Assembly: GCF_900100485.1 (NCBI RefSeq)
Contig: NZ_FNDH01000016.1
Span: 1-61,564, forward strand
Length of the DNA: 61,564 nucleotides
DNA from: Nitrosomonas sp. Nm132
GTDB lineage: Bacteria; Pseudomonadota; Gammaproteobacteria; Burkholderiales; Nitrosomonadaceae
Direction: 5' to 3'
In this document: positions 26,487-35,858 of the stretch, one piece after another
Numbering within the stretch: the first letter of the stretch is position 1
How the letters are laid out: each line of letters starts with the position of its first letter
The notes under the pieces: generated by a model
Seen by the model: only the letters and a program-made list of their open reading frames with translations
Databases searched by the model: none
What the model was told of the DNA's origin: nothing
Made by a program: the position numbers and the translations under genes

Positions 26487-27278
26487 CTAACCATTTTGAT
26501 AATGTGCCCTCACCCAGTCGCGCCATTGTATAAACAATGCGGGGTCAAGCGCAGCAATCACGGAGCGTCGCCACGGCGATCCTGCCCAATAATCATCCTG
26601 ATCAAAGCTACACATGGATCCGCCCGCTTCTTCCAGAATCAGGCAACCGGCAGCATAATCCCAAGGCTTTTGGCCGCCATGTAGATATAGGTCAAAGTAA
26701 CCTGCGGCGGTATAGCACCATTCCAAAGCACAAGCACCATAGTTACGCTGTGAAGCATAGGGAGGATAAGCCGCTATTTTCTCAGCCAGCTTACGATCTA
26801 AACGCTTAAAATCAACATTTGCTATTGCACTTCGTAAACTTATCTCACGCTTTTTTATTGGTAATGCAACCCCATTTAAATACGCGCCCTTGCCTTTTTC
26901 GGCATAAAACAATTCTTTGGTAACAGGATTATAGATAACGCCCAGGACACTCCTGCCCTTGCGCATCAGTGCGACAGAAACCCCAAAATAGGGGAGGCCA
27001 TTAAAAAAATTGGAAGTGCCATCAATTGGATCAACGTTCCAGAGCCCAGCATCGCCCGCTTCCCACTGGACGAGCTGTTGCTGCTCAGACATCTCCTCAC
27101 CCATTATGGCGGCAGGGTAAAGTTTTTGCAGCTTGCTCAGCAAACTTTCCTGCGCTGCTAAATCGGCCTCGGTATAAAAGCTGCCATCTACTTTATGTTG
27201 GCGCGTAACTTGCATATATCGCGGCATAATTTCTTCCTGTGCAACTTCCTTCACCGCAGCGATAACTTGTTCCAGCAT
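26487..27278 (-). CDS. Inositol-monophosphatase-family phosphatase
   Basis: 263 residues with the IMPase metal site: GEEMS (Glu), WNVDPIDGTSNFFNGLPYFGVS (DPIDGT) and GGQKPWDYAAGCLILEEAGG (WDYAAG). Members hydrolyse inositol phosphate, histidinol phosphate or PAP; sequence alone does not decide here, and it is not the SuhB-type neighbourhood. It starts 2 bp after the stop of the thioredoxin-like gene, so the two are surely co-transcribed. Confidence 0.88.
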   Translation of the reverse strand: MLEQVIAAVKEVAQEEIMPRYMQVTRQHKVDGSFYTEADLAAQESLLSKLQKLYPAAIMGEEMSEQQQLVQWEAGDAGLWNVDPIDGTSNFFNGLPYFGVSVALMRKGRSVLGVIYNPVTKELFYAEKGKGAYLNGVALPIKKREISLRSAIANVDFKRLDRKLAEKIAAYPPYASQRNYGACALEWCYTAAGYFDLYLHGGQKPWDYAAGCLILEEAGGSMCSFDQDDYWAGSPWRRSVIAALDPALFIQWRDWVRAHYQNG

Positions 27279-27280
27279 GT

Positions 27281-27838
27281 TCAGTCAGCCCGCCATTTAA
27301 TCGAACACCCAATGCTGGGTATTTGATCCTTTGGCCCCTGTCCTGTTCGAGCAACTTGCACCATCGCTTCAAACAAATCACGGCGAACGTCGACAGGTGC
27401 TGCTTCCTTGCGGGATGCATCCAATCGCCCGCGGTACTGTAATTCCAATTGGCCATTGAAGCCAAAAAAATCTGGCGTACACACTGCGCCGTAAGCTTTT
27501 GCAATTTGTTGAGTTTCATCCCACACGTAGGGAAAGGGATAATCAAACTCCTTAGCTATTTTGACCATATTGTCAAAAGAATCTTCAGGATAATCCATAG
27601 GATCATTCGACATGATCGCAATTGCGCCTATTCCATATGCAGCCAACTCTTTTACATCGCGAATAATACGTTCACGGATTGCTTTCACATACGGACAATG
27701 ATTACAAATAAACATCACCAATAGTCCATTTTCCCTTCTTGCAGAAGCTAGGTTATAACGTTCCCCATTCACTCCGGGCAAATCAAAATCGATTGCTTTC
27801 CAGCCAAAATCACAAATAGGCGTTTCAAGACTTGCCAT
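27281..27838 (-). CDS. Thioredoxin-like (AhpC/TSA-type) protein
   Basis: 185 residues from ATG 27838, preceded by GAGGAGAAAAAT; the longer open frame to 27922 has no comparable start signal and an unfamily-like N-terminus. The fold is peroxiredoxin/TlpA-like: DFDLPGVNGERYNLASARR, then LVMFICNHCPYVKAIRERI with a CNHC redox motif, and CTPDFFGFNGQLELQYRGRLD. Such proteins are annotated as thioredoxin family; substrate unknown. It is divergent from rsmE with 88 bp between starts. Confidence 0.85.
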   Translation of the reverse strand: MASLETPICDFGWKAIDFDLPGVNGERYNLASARRENGLLVMFICNHCPYVKAIRERIIRDVKELAAYGIGAIAIMSNDPMDYPEDSFDNMVKIAKEFDYPFPYVWDETQQIAKAYGAVCTPDFFGFNGQLELQYRGRLDASRKEAAPVDVRRDLFEAMVQVARTGQGPKDQIPSIGCSIKWRAD

Positions 27839-27926
27839 ATTTTTCTCCTCATCGAAGGTCTTATTTATCTTTGATATATTATCATGGATGGAACTGTAAC
27901 CAGCCTTCTCTCGGACCATCACTACT

Positions 27927-28688
27927 ATGACTGCACGTTTTTACTATCCTGATCGCATGATTCCGGGTCAAATTGTCACATTGCCCACAAGCACTAGTCA
28001 TCATGTCGCATGTGTTCTACGGCTTAAACAAGGTGACAAAATAACATTGTTTAACGGGGAAGGTGGAGAATTCTCAGGAATGATCAAATGCACTGATAAA
28101 TCAAGAAATACTGTCATGATCTCACAATTTCATGAAATTGAACGTGAGTCACCACTTTCTATCAGCTTGGTTCAAGCTGTTTCCTCCAATGAAAAAATGG
28201 ATTGGATCATACAAAAATCGGTTGAGCTAGGTGTCAACAGTATTCAGCCTGTTACAGCAAATCGCAGTGTTGTTCGACTTTCCAAAGAGCGCGCAAATAA
28301 ACGGCTGCTACACTGGCAACAAGTGATTATTGCTGCTTGCGAACAATGTGGCAGAAACCGTATTCCGAAACTCTTACCGCTGCTGACATTATCAGATTGG
28401 TTTAGCCAACAGTTTGAAGATAAGCAAAGAAATATTGAAAATAGGCATGCTCATAATTTTTTGCTTTCAGTGACAGCAAATGAACGCCTATCCGGATTTC
28501 CGCTACCAATGACGGAAGCACCCCTAATATTGCTTGTCGGCCCTGAAGGGGGTTTTACAATAGAAGAAGAGAAAACAGCTTATGCTGCGGGGTTTGTTTC
28601 AATTTGCTTAGGCCAGCGCATCCTGCGAACAGAAAGCGCAGCGCTTGCCGCTATAGCGGCAATGCAGACTTTATGGGGAGATTATTAA
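27927..28688 (+). CDS. rsmE: 16S rRNA (uracil1498-N3)-methyltransferase
   Basis: 253 residues: N-terminal PUA-like part with HHVACVLRLKQGDKITLFNGEGGEF, then the SPOUT knot with KMDWIIQKSVELGVNSIQPV, ERANKRLLHWQQVIIAACEQCGRN, LLVGPEGGFTIEEE and LGQRILRTESAALAAIAAMQ. It methylates U1498 of 16S rRNA. Monocistronic; argA starts 149 bp later. Confidence 0.96.
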   Translation: MTARFYYPDRMIPGQIVTLPTSTSHHVACVLRLKQGDKITLFNGEGGEFSGMIKCTDKSRNTVMISQFHEIERESPLSISLVQAVSSNEKMDWIIQKSVELGVNSIQPVTANRSVVRLSKERANKRLLHWQQVIIAACEQCGRNRIPKLLPLLTLSDWFSQQFEDKQRNIENRHAHNFLLSVTANERLSGFPLPMTEAPLILLVGPEGGFTIEEEKTAYAAGFVSICLGQRILRTESAALAAIAAMQTLWGDY

Positions 28689-28837
28689 ATCGGTTGTTAG
28701 ATTTACAGTTTGGGATAATTGTTTTTCTTGCGGAAAGCATGTTATGGAATTGCTGATTCTCCAATAAACTTCTGATGCCAACATACTCTCATGAAAAAGC
28801 TGATTGATCATCATATCCACAACATCATTATCTGAAC

Positions 28838-30172
28838 ATGACACGCAATACTGATTTTGTCACTTGGTTCCGTTCCGTTGCACCTTATATCAACGCATTT
28901 CGTGGTAAAACTTTTGTGATCGCATTTGGCGGTGAAGTCGTGGTCAATGAAAATTTTGTTGAACTGGTGCACGATTTCAATCTATTAGCAAGCCTTGGAA
29001 TTCAATTGATTCTCGTGCATGGCGCGCGACCGCAAATTGAATCTCAATTGCAGCAACAGAACTTACAAGTCATGTATATAAATGGAATACGCGTGACAGA
29101 TACTGCCACACTTCAGTGTGTTAAAGAATCAGTCGGGAAAGTTCGCGTCGAAATCGAAGCCTTGATGTCGATGGGGTTGCCTAATTCACCCATGGCCAAT
29201 GCTACCATTCATGTTGCAAGCGGTAACTTCGTAACAGCCCGTCCCATCGGTATTCTTGAGGGTACTGATTTGATGTATACCGGAGAGGTACGGAAAATTA
29301 ACACCTCGGTTATCCGCGCCCGACTGGAAAATGGGGAAATCGTTTTACTCTCGCCACTGGGCTACTCACCCACCGGTGAAATCTTTAATCTCACACTAGA
29401 AAATGTTGCAACCGAAGTCGCTATTGCCCTTCAAGCAGAAAAACTTATTTTTCTAATGAATCCACTTGGCATCATGCATGAGTCTACGGAACGAGGTGGC
29501 GCTTTATGGCGTGAATTGACTATTACGGAGGCAAAATCAGTACTGAGAAAATTTGCCGCACCAGTTGATTTAGCAGATGATATTCAGTTATACCTCCCAT
29601 GCGCGGTACATGCTTGTGAGAATGGGGTAGCACGAGTTCATCTAATCAGCCGTCATATAGAGGGTGCTTTATTGCAAGAATTATTTAGCCACGAGGGTAT
29701 CGGCAGTATGATTACGCAAGGTCCACTACAAACCATACGCGGCGCCCAGATAGAAGATATAGGCGGTATCCTGCAATTAATTGAACCACTGGAAAATGAA
29801 GGCGTACTGGTACGACGCAATCGTGAACTATTAGAAATCGAGATTGATCGCTTTACCGTTCTAGAGCACGATAACATGATTATTGCCTGTGCCGCCCTTT
29901 ACCCATTTCCTGATGAGAATGCTTGCGAGTTGGCTTGCCTTGCAGTCCATCCACACTATCGCAGAACGGGTTGCGCCAGTAATTTACTTAAACATATTGA
30001 ACACCAGGCCCAAGTGCGAGGCTACCTCAAATTATTCGTCCTGACAACGCGGACAGCCCATTGGTTTATTGAGCGGGGTTTTACGGAAACTACACCAGAC
30101 AAACTGCCCAAAAGCAAACAGAATCTTTACAATTACCGGCGCCGCTCAAAAGTATTCATGAAGCAAATATAA
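28838..30172 (+). CDS. argA: Amino-acid N-acetyltransferase (N-acetylglutamate synthase)
   Basis: 444 residues with two domains: an amino-acid-kinase-like N-terminal domain (about 1-290; FRGKTFVIAFGGEVVV, LVHGARPQIE, LLSPLGYSPTGEIFNL) that binds arginine but has no kinase role, and a C-terminal GNAT domain (about 300-440; ELACLAVHPHYRRTGCASNL). It performs the first step of arginine synthesis. The length matches classical ArgA. Monocistronic; about 280 bp without a clear gene follow. Confidence 0.95.
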   Translation: MTRNTDFVTWFRSVAPYINAFRGKTFVIAFGGEVVVNENFVELVHDFNLLASLGIQLILVHGARPQIESQLQQQNLQVMYINGIRVTDTATLQCVKESVGKVRVEIEALMSMGLPNSPMANATIHVASGNFVTARPIGILEGTDLMYTGEVRKINTSVIRARLENGEIVLLSPLGYSPTGEIFNLTLENVATEVAIALQAEKLIFLMNPLGIMHESTERGGALWRELTITEAKSVLRKFAAPVDLADDIQLYLPCAVHACENGVARVHLISRHIEGALLQELFSHEGIGSMITQGPLQTIRGAQIEDIGGILQLIEPLENEGVLVRRNRELLEIEIDRFTVLEHDNMIIACAALYPFPDENACELACLAVHPHYRRTGCASNLLKHIEHQAQVRGYLKLFVLTTRTAHWFIERGFTETTPDKLPKSKQNLYNYRRRSKVFMKQI

Positions 30173-30450
30173 ATCTGGGGTAATAGCAAGAAGCAAGAAT
30201 CAACGAAGTGCAGAATTCTCTGTTGAACAGTAGAGCTTTTCACAACCAGCCGAGGAAAATAGGATCAATAAAAATGCCAAAGTAATAACTGTCCTAAATC
30301 ACTCTTTATCTCAAACCCATTACATCAAGATGAAAATGAATGTAATCCAGAGTGTTGCGTTACAATAGCACCTTGACAATCGTTTGTTTTTTATATGCCT
30401 TGCAATCGAGAATAATCCATTTTCCTTTATTGACCTGTTGGGAAAACTAA

Positions 30451-30723
30451 ATGACAAGAATAGTAAAATGTATCAAGCTAAGGCGCGAAGCGGAAGGATT
30501 GGATTTACCCACCTTCCCAGGTGAGTTGGGAAAGCGCATTTTTGAAAATGTATCTAAAGAAGCTTGGAATCAGTGGATTCAGCACCAAACTATGCTGGTT
30601 AACGAATATCGCCTGAATCTCGCCGATATCAAGGCACGCAAATATCTCACAGCACAAATGGAGGCTTATTTTTTTGGTGACGGCGCTGATCAGCCAACCG
30701 GTTATATCCCACCTGACAAGTAA
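30451..30723 (+). CDS. yggX: Probable Fe(2+)-trafficking protein YggX
   Basis: 90 residues, the normal family length: [20 protein letters not shown] with the conserved Cys, [23 protein letters not shown] centre ([18 protein letters not shown]), [17 protein letters not shown] and the end PTGYIPPDK. In enterobacteria YggX protects iron-sulfur proteins and helps iron trafficking. It often accompanies mutY or argA; here it stands between argA and ppk1 on the same strand. Confidence 0.96.
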   Translation: MTRIVKCIKLRREAEGLDLPTFPGELGKRIFENVSKEAWNQWIQHQTMLVNEYRLNLADIKARKYLTAQMEAYFFGDGADQPTGYIPPDK

Positions 30724-30795
30724 GTTTATAATAAGAATACAGTACTCTACATTAATAGATACCGGATTACCGCCATAAAGCAAGACAAGCCGAAA

Positions 30796-32895
30796 ATGCT
30801 AGATCCATCCGATATAAGTGATTTGACTAGCCCTACCCCATTTCTCAACCGGGAACTTAGTCAGATTGAGTTTAACCGACGTGTGCTTGCTCAGGCCGAA
30901 AACAAAGATACGCCATTATTGGAAAGATTACGATTCCTCTGCATCGTCAGCAGTAACTTCGATGAATTTTTTGAAGTTCGTGTTGCTGGGTTAAAAGAAC
31001 AAATCAAATTGAATACACCTGGTTTTGGGTCAGATGGTATGCTGCCTCGCCAAACTTTCAAACTGGTTTCCGAAAAAACGCACCAAATTGTTTCGCAACA
31101 ATATCAGTTACTCAATGAAAGCATTCTGCCGAAATTAGTACACCATGGTATTCGCTTCCTTCGTAGAAGTAACTGGAACGACCATCAACGCGAATGGATT
31201 AAAGCTTATTTCTTTCGTGAGCTTATGCCCATGTTAACACCGATTGGTCTAGATCCTTCCCACCCTTTCCCGCGGGTATTGAACAAAAGTCTTAATTTTG
31301 CGGTAGAGCTGGAAGGGAAAGATGCTTTTGGACGCAATTCTGGAATGGCAATAGTTCAGGCGCCACGAATTCTTCCTCGTATCATACGACTTCCCAATGA
31401 AGTCAGCACTGAAGAATATAGTTTTATATTTTTATCTTCGATTCTCCATGCACACGTAAGCGAATTGTTTGTCGGCATGCAAGCGATTGGCTGTTTTCAA
31501 TTTCGCGTCACCCGTAATAGTGATCTGTTCGTTGATGAAGAGGAAATCAAAGATTTGCGCATTGCCTTGGAGGGTGAATTACCTCAACGCCATCTTGGTA
31601 ATGCTGTACGACTCGAAGTGGCAGATAACTGTCCACCGCACATGTCCGAATTTTTGCTCGGTCAGTTTGGCCTTACTCAAGATGATTTATATCAGGTCAA
31701 TGGGCCAGTCAATCTGGTACGTCTTATGCAAGTTCCGGACCAAATTGATCGTCCAGAATTAAAATTTCCTCTATTCATTCCAGGCCTACCTTTTTCCACC
31801 CAGAAAAAGAAAACCTCAGATATTTTCCAGATGATTCGCAAGAACGATATTTTATTGCATCATCCATATCAATCATTCCAGCCTGTTATACAGTTTATCC
31901 AGCAAGCATCAGTAGATCCAGATGTCGTCGCTGTCAAACAAACAGTTTATCGAACAGGTTCAGATTCTACTGTGATGGAAGCACTTATAGCCGCAGCCAG
32001 TCGAGGAAAGGAAGTTACGGTAGTTGTCGAGCTGCTGGCTCGATTTGATGAAGAAGCCAATATTAATTGGGCCAGTCGACTCGAAGAAGTGGGTGCTCAT
32101 GTTGTTTATGGTGTTGTCGGTCACAAGACTCACTCCAAGATGGCAATGGTTGTGCGACGTGAAGAAGGCAAACTACGTCGTTATGTACATCTCAGTACAG
32201 GTAATTATCATCCTGGAACGGCCCGACTCTATACTGATTTCGGATTACTTACTTACCATGAAGAAATCTGCGCCGATGTCAATGAAGTTTTTTTGCAACT
32301 GACTAGTCTTGGGAAGGCCAGTAAATTGAAGCATCTATGGCAATCCCCTTTTACTCTTCATAGTCAAATTCTAAATGCTATTAGAAATGAAATGGAGAAT
32401 GCCAAAGCAGGTAAACCCGCTGGAATCATTGCCAAAATGAATGCACTGCTAGAACCCAATATCATTCAAGCATTATATGCTGCCTCTCAAGCCGGCGTAA
32501 AAATCCAACTCATCACACGAGGTGCATGCGCTTTACGACCCGGGGTACCCGGTATGTCAGAAAACATTAAAGTACGTTCTATCATTGGGCGCTTTCTTGA
32601 ACATACACGCATTTTTTATTTCCGTAACAATAATTATCACAATGTTTATTTATCCAGCGCTGACTGGATGGATCGTAATTTCTTTCGTCGAATTGAAATC
32701 TGTTTCCCAGTGCTGGATCCACGCCTGAAAAAGCGTGTAATCTCCGAAGGCCTAAATCCTTATCTCAGAGATAATGCCCAAGCTTGGGAAATGGATGCCA
32801 ATGGCCGTTATAAATGTAAATCTGTTCGACCTAGCCGGCGTTTCAGTGCTCAAGAAGCATTGCTTACAAAACTAGCGGCAGCAAAACAAAGCTAA
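30796..32895 (+). CDS. ppk1: Polyphosphate kinase 1
   Basis: 699 residues with the four PPK1 domains: N-terminal FLNRELSQIEFNRRVL and FLCIVSSNFDEFFEVRVAG, the head domain, then the catalytic C1/C2 domains with VVELLARFDEEANINWA and VHLSTGNYHPGTARLYTDF, which holds the phosphorylated His, plus YLSSADWMDRNFFRRIE. It makes polyphosphate from ATP. The next gene, a CYTH-CHAD protein, begins a few bases after the stop, forming a polyphosphate-linked pair. Confidence 0.97.
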   Translation: MLDPSDISDLTSPTPFLNRELSQIEFNRRVLAQAENKDTPLLERLRFLCIVSSNFDEFFEVRVAGLKEQIKLNTPGFGSDGMLPRQTFKLVSEKTHQIVSQQYQLLNESILPKLVHHGIRFLRRSNWNDHQREWIKAYFFRELMPMLTPIGLDPSHPFPRVLNKSLNFAVELEGKDAFGRNSGMAIVQAPRILPRIIRLPNEVSTEEYSFIFLSSILHAHVSELFVGMQAIGCFQFRVTRNSDLFVDEEEIKDLRIALEGELPQRHLGNAVRLEVADNCPPHMSEFLLGQFGLTQDDLYQVNGPVNLVRLMQVPDQIDRPELKFPLFIPGLPFSTQKKKTSDIFQMIRKNDILLHHPYQSFQPVIQFIQQASVDPDVVAVKQTVYRTGSDSTVMEALIAAASRGKEVTVVVELLARFDEEANINWASRLEEVGAHVVYGVVGHKTHSKMAMVVRREEGKLRRYVHLSTGNYHPGTARLYTDFGLLTYHEEICADVNEVFLQLTSLGKASKLKHLWQSPFTLHSQILNAIRNEMENAKAGKPAGIIAKMNALLEPNIIQALYAASQAGVKIQLITRGACALRPGVPGMSENIKVRSIIGRFLEHTRIFYFRNNNYHNVYLSSADWMDRNFFRRIEICFPVLDPRLKKRVISEGLNPYLRDNAQAWEMDANGRYKCKSVRPSRRFSAQEALLTKLAAAKQS

Positions 32896-32900
32896 AATTG

Positions 32901-34460
32901 ATGGACCGAACGATGCCTAAAGAAATCGAACTCAAGCTAACGCTACCCGCTAACTGTATTAAATACTTGCATCATTTACCGCTACTTGACGCTTTGAGCA
33001 TTTCCAAGCCCACCAAACAAAAGCTTCATACGATTTACTACGACACACCGGATTTAGCTTTAAAAAAACAGCATTGTGCACTACGCCTACGTCGAATTGG
33101 AAAACATTGGATACAGACCATCAAAACAGAAGGCAGTGTCGCATCCGGACTGCATGAACGCGACGAATGGGAAGTGGCTGTTACCACAAATCAGCTTGAT
33201 TTCACTCGGTTAAGTGACCCTAAACTGATCAAATTATTGAGTCACTCTAATTTAAGTAAACAGCTACAGCAGATATTCATTACAGAATTTACTCGCTATA
33301 CACGTATTCTGCAAATGAGTGATGGTAGTCAAATCGAGTTCTGCCTTGATCATGGCAAAATCAGCGTAGACCACACAAAGAAGCCCTTCACTGAAGTCGA
33401 GCTTGAATTGAAATCGGGCAAACCAGTCCAATTATTTCAGCTTGCGCTTGCACTTGAGCAGGCACTTCCATTTCCAGTCAGGCTGGAGAATATAAGTAAA
33501 GCTGAGCGCGGCTATGTACTTTATACAGGACAGAATATCCCTCCCGTTAAAGCCTTGCCTGTTGTGCTTAAGGCTGATATGGATCTAGTCACGGTATTTA
33601 TCCTAATCGCACGGAATTGCCTTGATCAGTTGACCAGGAATGAACATGGTGTATTGGCAGGTAACGATATCGAATATCTCCATCAAATGCGTGTTGCGCT
33701 ACGCCGGCTCCGCTCTGCATTTGATGTTTTTTCCCCTGTTATCGTAAATAAAGCGCCTATCGTACATGAGCTTAAGTGGTTAACTCGCCAACTAAACCCA
33801 GCACGTAATTGGGATGTTTTTGTTACGGAACAAATTTCCCAAGTTCATCACATTTTTGCAGAACATGCAGGTATAACTGCGCTCATAAAAACGTGTGAAA
33901 TATTACGCAAAGAACACAATAAAACCGCACGCAATAGTATCAGATCGAAACGTTATACAGAATTGATACTGGAACTGAATTTATGGCTTGATGAGATGCT
34001 CGAACATTCAATTCGATCGCATAGTTTAAAGAACACGACTAAGATGGCATTAAGCGAATTTGCGGGATCCTTGCTGACAAATCATCATCAGAAAATCCTT
34101 GGGGTTGGAAAAGAAATTGAAAAACTTGATGCAACATCACTCCACGCGCTCCGCATTAGCATAAAGAAACAACGTTATGCTATGGAATTTTTTCAAACCC
34201 TCTATTCACCGGAAAAAGTTAAAAAATATATTCGCTCACTATCCGAGCTACAAGATATTCTTGGCGCCATTAATGACAGTGCAAATACCCAGAAGCTTCT
34301 TGAAGAAATTCCGAGTTCGAAGACAAAGGCATTAATGTCACGAGAAGCTATTGGTATCATTGTGGGATGGAATAGGCTGCATCTAGAACAGAAAAAAGAG
34401 GAGCTTAAGCGTACCTTGCTACCTTTCTATGATACGCCCCTTCTCTGGGAAGTTTATTGA
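32901..34460 (+). CDS. CYTH and CHAD domain protein
   Basis: About 519 residues. The N-terminal CYTH tunnel-fold domain (about 1-200) has the ExExK signature in KEIELKL and TIYYDTPDLALKK, VELELKSGK. The C-terminal CHAD domain (about 225-515) is helical with EYLHQMRVALRRLRSAFDVF and SLHALRISIKKQRYAMEFF, whose conserved His and basic residues bind polyphosphate. CYTH proteins often hydrolyse inorganic triphosphate. Start is uncertain: TTG 32898, ATG 32901 or ATG 32913 (MPKEIELKL). Tight linkage with ppk1 supports a role in polyphosphate or triphosphate turnover. Confidence 0.9.
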   Translation: MDRTMPKEIELKLTLPANCIKYLHHLPLLDALSISKPTKQKLHTIYYDTPDLALKKQHCALRLRRIGKHWIQTIKTEGSVASGLHERDEWEVAVTTNQLDFTRLSDPKLIKLLSHSNLSKQLQQIFITEFTRYTRILQMSDGSQIEFCLDHGKISVDHTKKPFTEVELELKSGKPVQLFQLALALEQALPFPVRLENISKAERGYVLYTGQNIPPVKALPVVLKADMDLVTVFILIARNCLDQLTRNEHGVLAGNDIEYLHQMRVALRRLRSAFDVFSPVIVNKAPIVHELKWLTRQLNPARNWDVFVTEQISQVHHIFAEHAGITALIKTCEILRKEHNKTARNSIRSKRYTELILELNLWLDEMLEHSIRSHSLKNTTKMALSEFAGSLLTNHHQKILGVGKEIEKLDATSLHALRISIKKQRYAMEFFQTLYSPEKVKKYIRSLSELQDILGAINDSANTQKLLEEIPSSKTKALMSREAIGIIVGWNRLHLEQKKEELKRTLLPFYDTPLLWEVY

Positions 34461-34529
34461 GATACGATGACATGATCTAATAGATCCGGATATTCCAGTT
34501 AAGAGAAAATAGTCTTAACTGGAGGAAAA

Positions 34530-34826
34530 ATGATAACAACGAAGCAGTACACAAAAGAATTCAAGCTAGATGCAACCAGCCTGGTTCTGGACCAGGGATA
34601 TACGATAACAGAAGCAGCCCGAAGCCTAGAAATTAACGCCAACATGCTCAGGCGATGGATCAAGGAATATTAGGTAGATGATGATGGGCAAGCATTCCGT
34701 GGTAATGGAAATCTGACGTCGGAACAAGAAGAAATCCGACATCTGAAAGTACAGATCAGGCAACTCAAGCTGGAGAGACAGATATTAAAGGAGGCAACGG
34801 TCTTCTTCGCGAAAGAAATGAAGTGA
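34530..34826 (+). pseudogene. IS3-family OrfA with one nonsense codon
   Basis: ATG 34530 follows a good ribosome binding site (GGAGG). The frame is kept for 98 codons and shows TKQYTKEFKLDATSLVLD, ITEAARSLEINANMLRRWI (helix-turn-helix), an in-frame TAG at 34671-34673, then LTSEQEEIRHLKVQIRQLKL and the leucine-zipper-like end ILKEATVFFAKEMK. A single base change explains the stop. The orfB start GTG overlaps its TGA, as is normal in IS3 elements. Confidence 0.8.
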
Positions 34827-34980
34827 AATATTCGTTCATTACCCAAAAGAATGAAGAAGAAGACCTGCCCAGTTGGCCGTTGGAGAGCCCGGAGCCTGAT
34901 ACGGGAAGCCGGAGTGCACGTAAAATATCGGAATAAATATAACTCTACTTTAGACATTCACCCTCCGCCCTTGCGTTGCC
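34823..34980 (+). pseudogene. IS3-family OrfB, 5' part, frameshifted
   Basis: GTG 34823 opens VKYSFITQK as in IS3-type OrfB; the frame is then lost, and from 34884 another frame reads RARSLIREAGVHVKYRNKYN, the segment before the DDE catalytic core. Between them the family motif is scrambled, and the following core with the first catalytic Asp is not found. The gene is dead. Confidence 0.6.
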
Positions 34981-35180
34981 TGAACGGTGACACAAACTGG
35001 GAATGAAACGAATGAAACTGATACCGCTTCTTGCTGCTGACGGTGCTGCTACACCCGCAATCTGGGGTCGCCACGCTGTTCTGGGCAAGTGAATATCGAG
35101 GACTTTCGGTTGAAGCCGTCCCTGAAAACAAGTAAAGTAAAATTCCATGCGCAGCCACTGCTTCTTAAACAAGAATAGTG

Positions 35181-35314
35181 CTAGTGGATCGTTCCAGTAA
35201 AACCATTACCGTTCTCTGTGAGCTTGTCAAACCGCTAAGCAACTGACATCGGCCCTCGACAGGCTCAGGCCGAACGGCGTTTTCTGTAACCGTTATGCTG
35301 GAACGGTCTACTAG
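35181..35314. repeat. MITE-like element inside the IS3 remnant
   Basis: CTAGTGGATCGTTCCAG at 35181-35197 is matched inverted, two mismatches in 17, by 35298-35314. The 134-bp unit contains CTCGACAGGCTCAGGCCGAA, a type of sequence seen in many dispersed proteobacterial repeats, partly mirrored in the left half. CTAGTGG occurs at both borders (35181-35187, 35311-35317). The orfB reading frame continues directly behind it at 35315, so the unit appears to have inserted into orfB. Confidence 0.6.
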
Positions 35315-35467
35315 TGGCAACACTACCAAACCCGCAGTGCGGCGCAGCAAGATGTATTGCAGTATATTGCTGTGTTTTATAACAGCCACCGGCTGCATTC
35401 ATACTCGGGATACAAAAGCCCCAATCAATATGAAATAGAAGCAGTAAAAATGATAAAAGTTACTTAA
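35315..35467 (+). pseudogene. IS3-family OrfB, C-terminal part
   Basis: The frame from TGG 35315 to TAA 35465-35467 reads WQHYQTRSAAQQDVLQYI, then AVFYNSHRLHSYSGYKSPNQYE, a clear match to the OrfB end pattern (YQTR.AA..DVF.YIE.FYN..R.HS.LGY.SP..YE). It is in frame for 50 codons but separated from the rest of orfB by the MITE-like unit and an unresolved stretch. Confidence 0.75.
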
Positions 35468-35486
35468 CTGGGGTGTCTAGAATTAG

Positions 35487-35636
35487 TTAACCACGCCACG
35501 CCATGATTTCACTAAGACACAGCTCCCCTCGTCGCCGACGCGGCTTGGGCGACGATTCCAGCAAGCACTGCTCCAACCACGATTCAAACTCCTGGCGAAA
35601 GTCGTCAATCGCACAAAAAATCGCTATAGTATCCAT
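35487..35636 (-). pseudogene. IS982-family transposase, N-terminal stub
   Basis: ATG 35636, preceded by AGAGGAG, opens 49 codons that match the start of IS982 transposases: DTIAIFCAIDDFRQEFESWL, then a basic linker KPRRRRGELCLSEIMA. The frame ends at TAA 35487-35489, just where the IS3 remnant begins, so the IS982 gene was cut by that insertion. The distal part of the gene is not found on the other side of the IS3 remnant. The 220 bp between this stub and fba hold no gene. Confidence 0.65.
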
Positions 35637-35858
35637 CGGAATCTGACTCCTCTAGTGATGAAGCTCTTTCCCAAAATTGTTTCATCATAAGAAATTACGA
35701 TTCCTTTTACAGCTTTTCTTACGTCGAACTTCACGTTATTCTACTTTCTTATATAAACAAGATTGAAGAAGCGTAGCAAAAAGTAAGACTGCTGGATACG
35801 CTGAGAATAATCAACCCAATTTCCAGCAGCCGTTTTATACCCTCTTGCTTAAGAGTGT

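Larger units (their letters stand above)
34494..35485 (+). mobile_element. Remnant of an IS3-family insertion sequence
   Basis: Pieces of both IS3-type genes lie in order: orfA (34530-34826), the start and an inner piece of orfB (34823-34980) and the orfB tail (35315-35467). CCAGTTAAG near the left end (34495-34503) is matched inverted by CTTAACTGG near the right end (about 35463-35471), suggesting terminal repeats. At the left a local hairpin with 11-bp arms (34494-34504, 34513-34523) precedes orfA. The 200 bp at about 34980-35180 are not resolved. Outer limits are approximate. Confidence 0.65.

Noticed and set aside
30190..30300. Minus-strand lipoprotein-like peptide (SSAGC lipobox) after argA
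   Set aside because: There is no ATG or GTG start, only 26 codons from a TTG, and the LptM end pattern is missing.
35165..35398. 77-codon minus-strand frame
   Set aside because: It is antisense to the MITE-like unit and the IS3 orfB tail, which explain the sequence.
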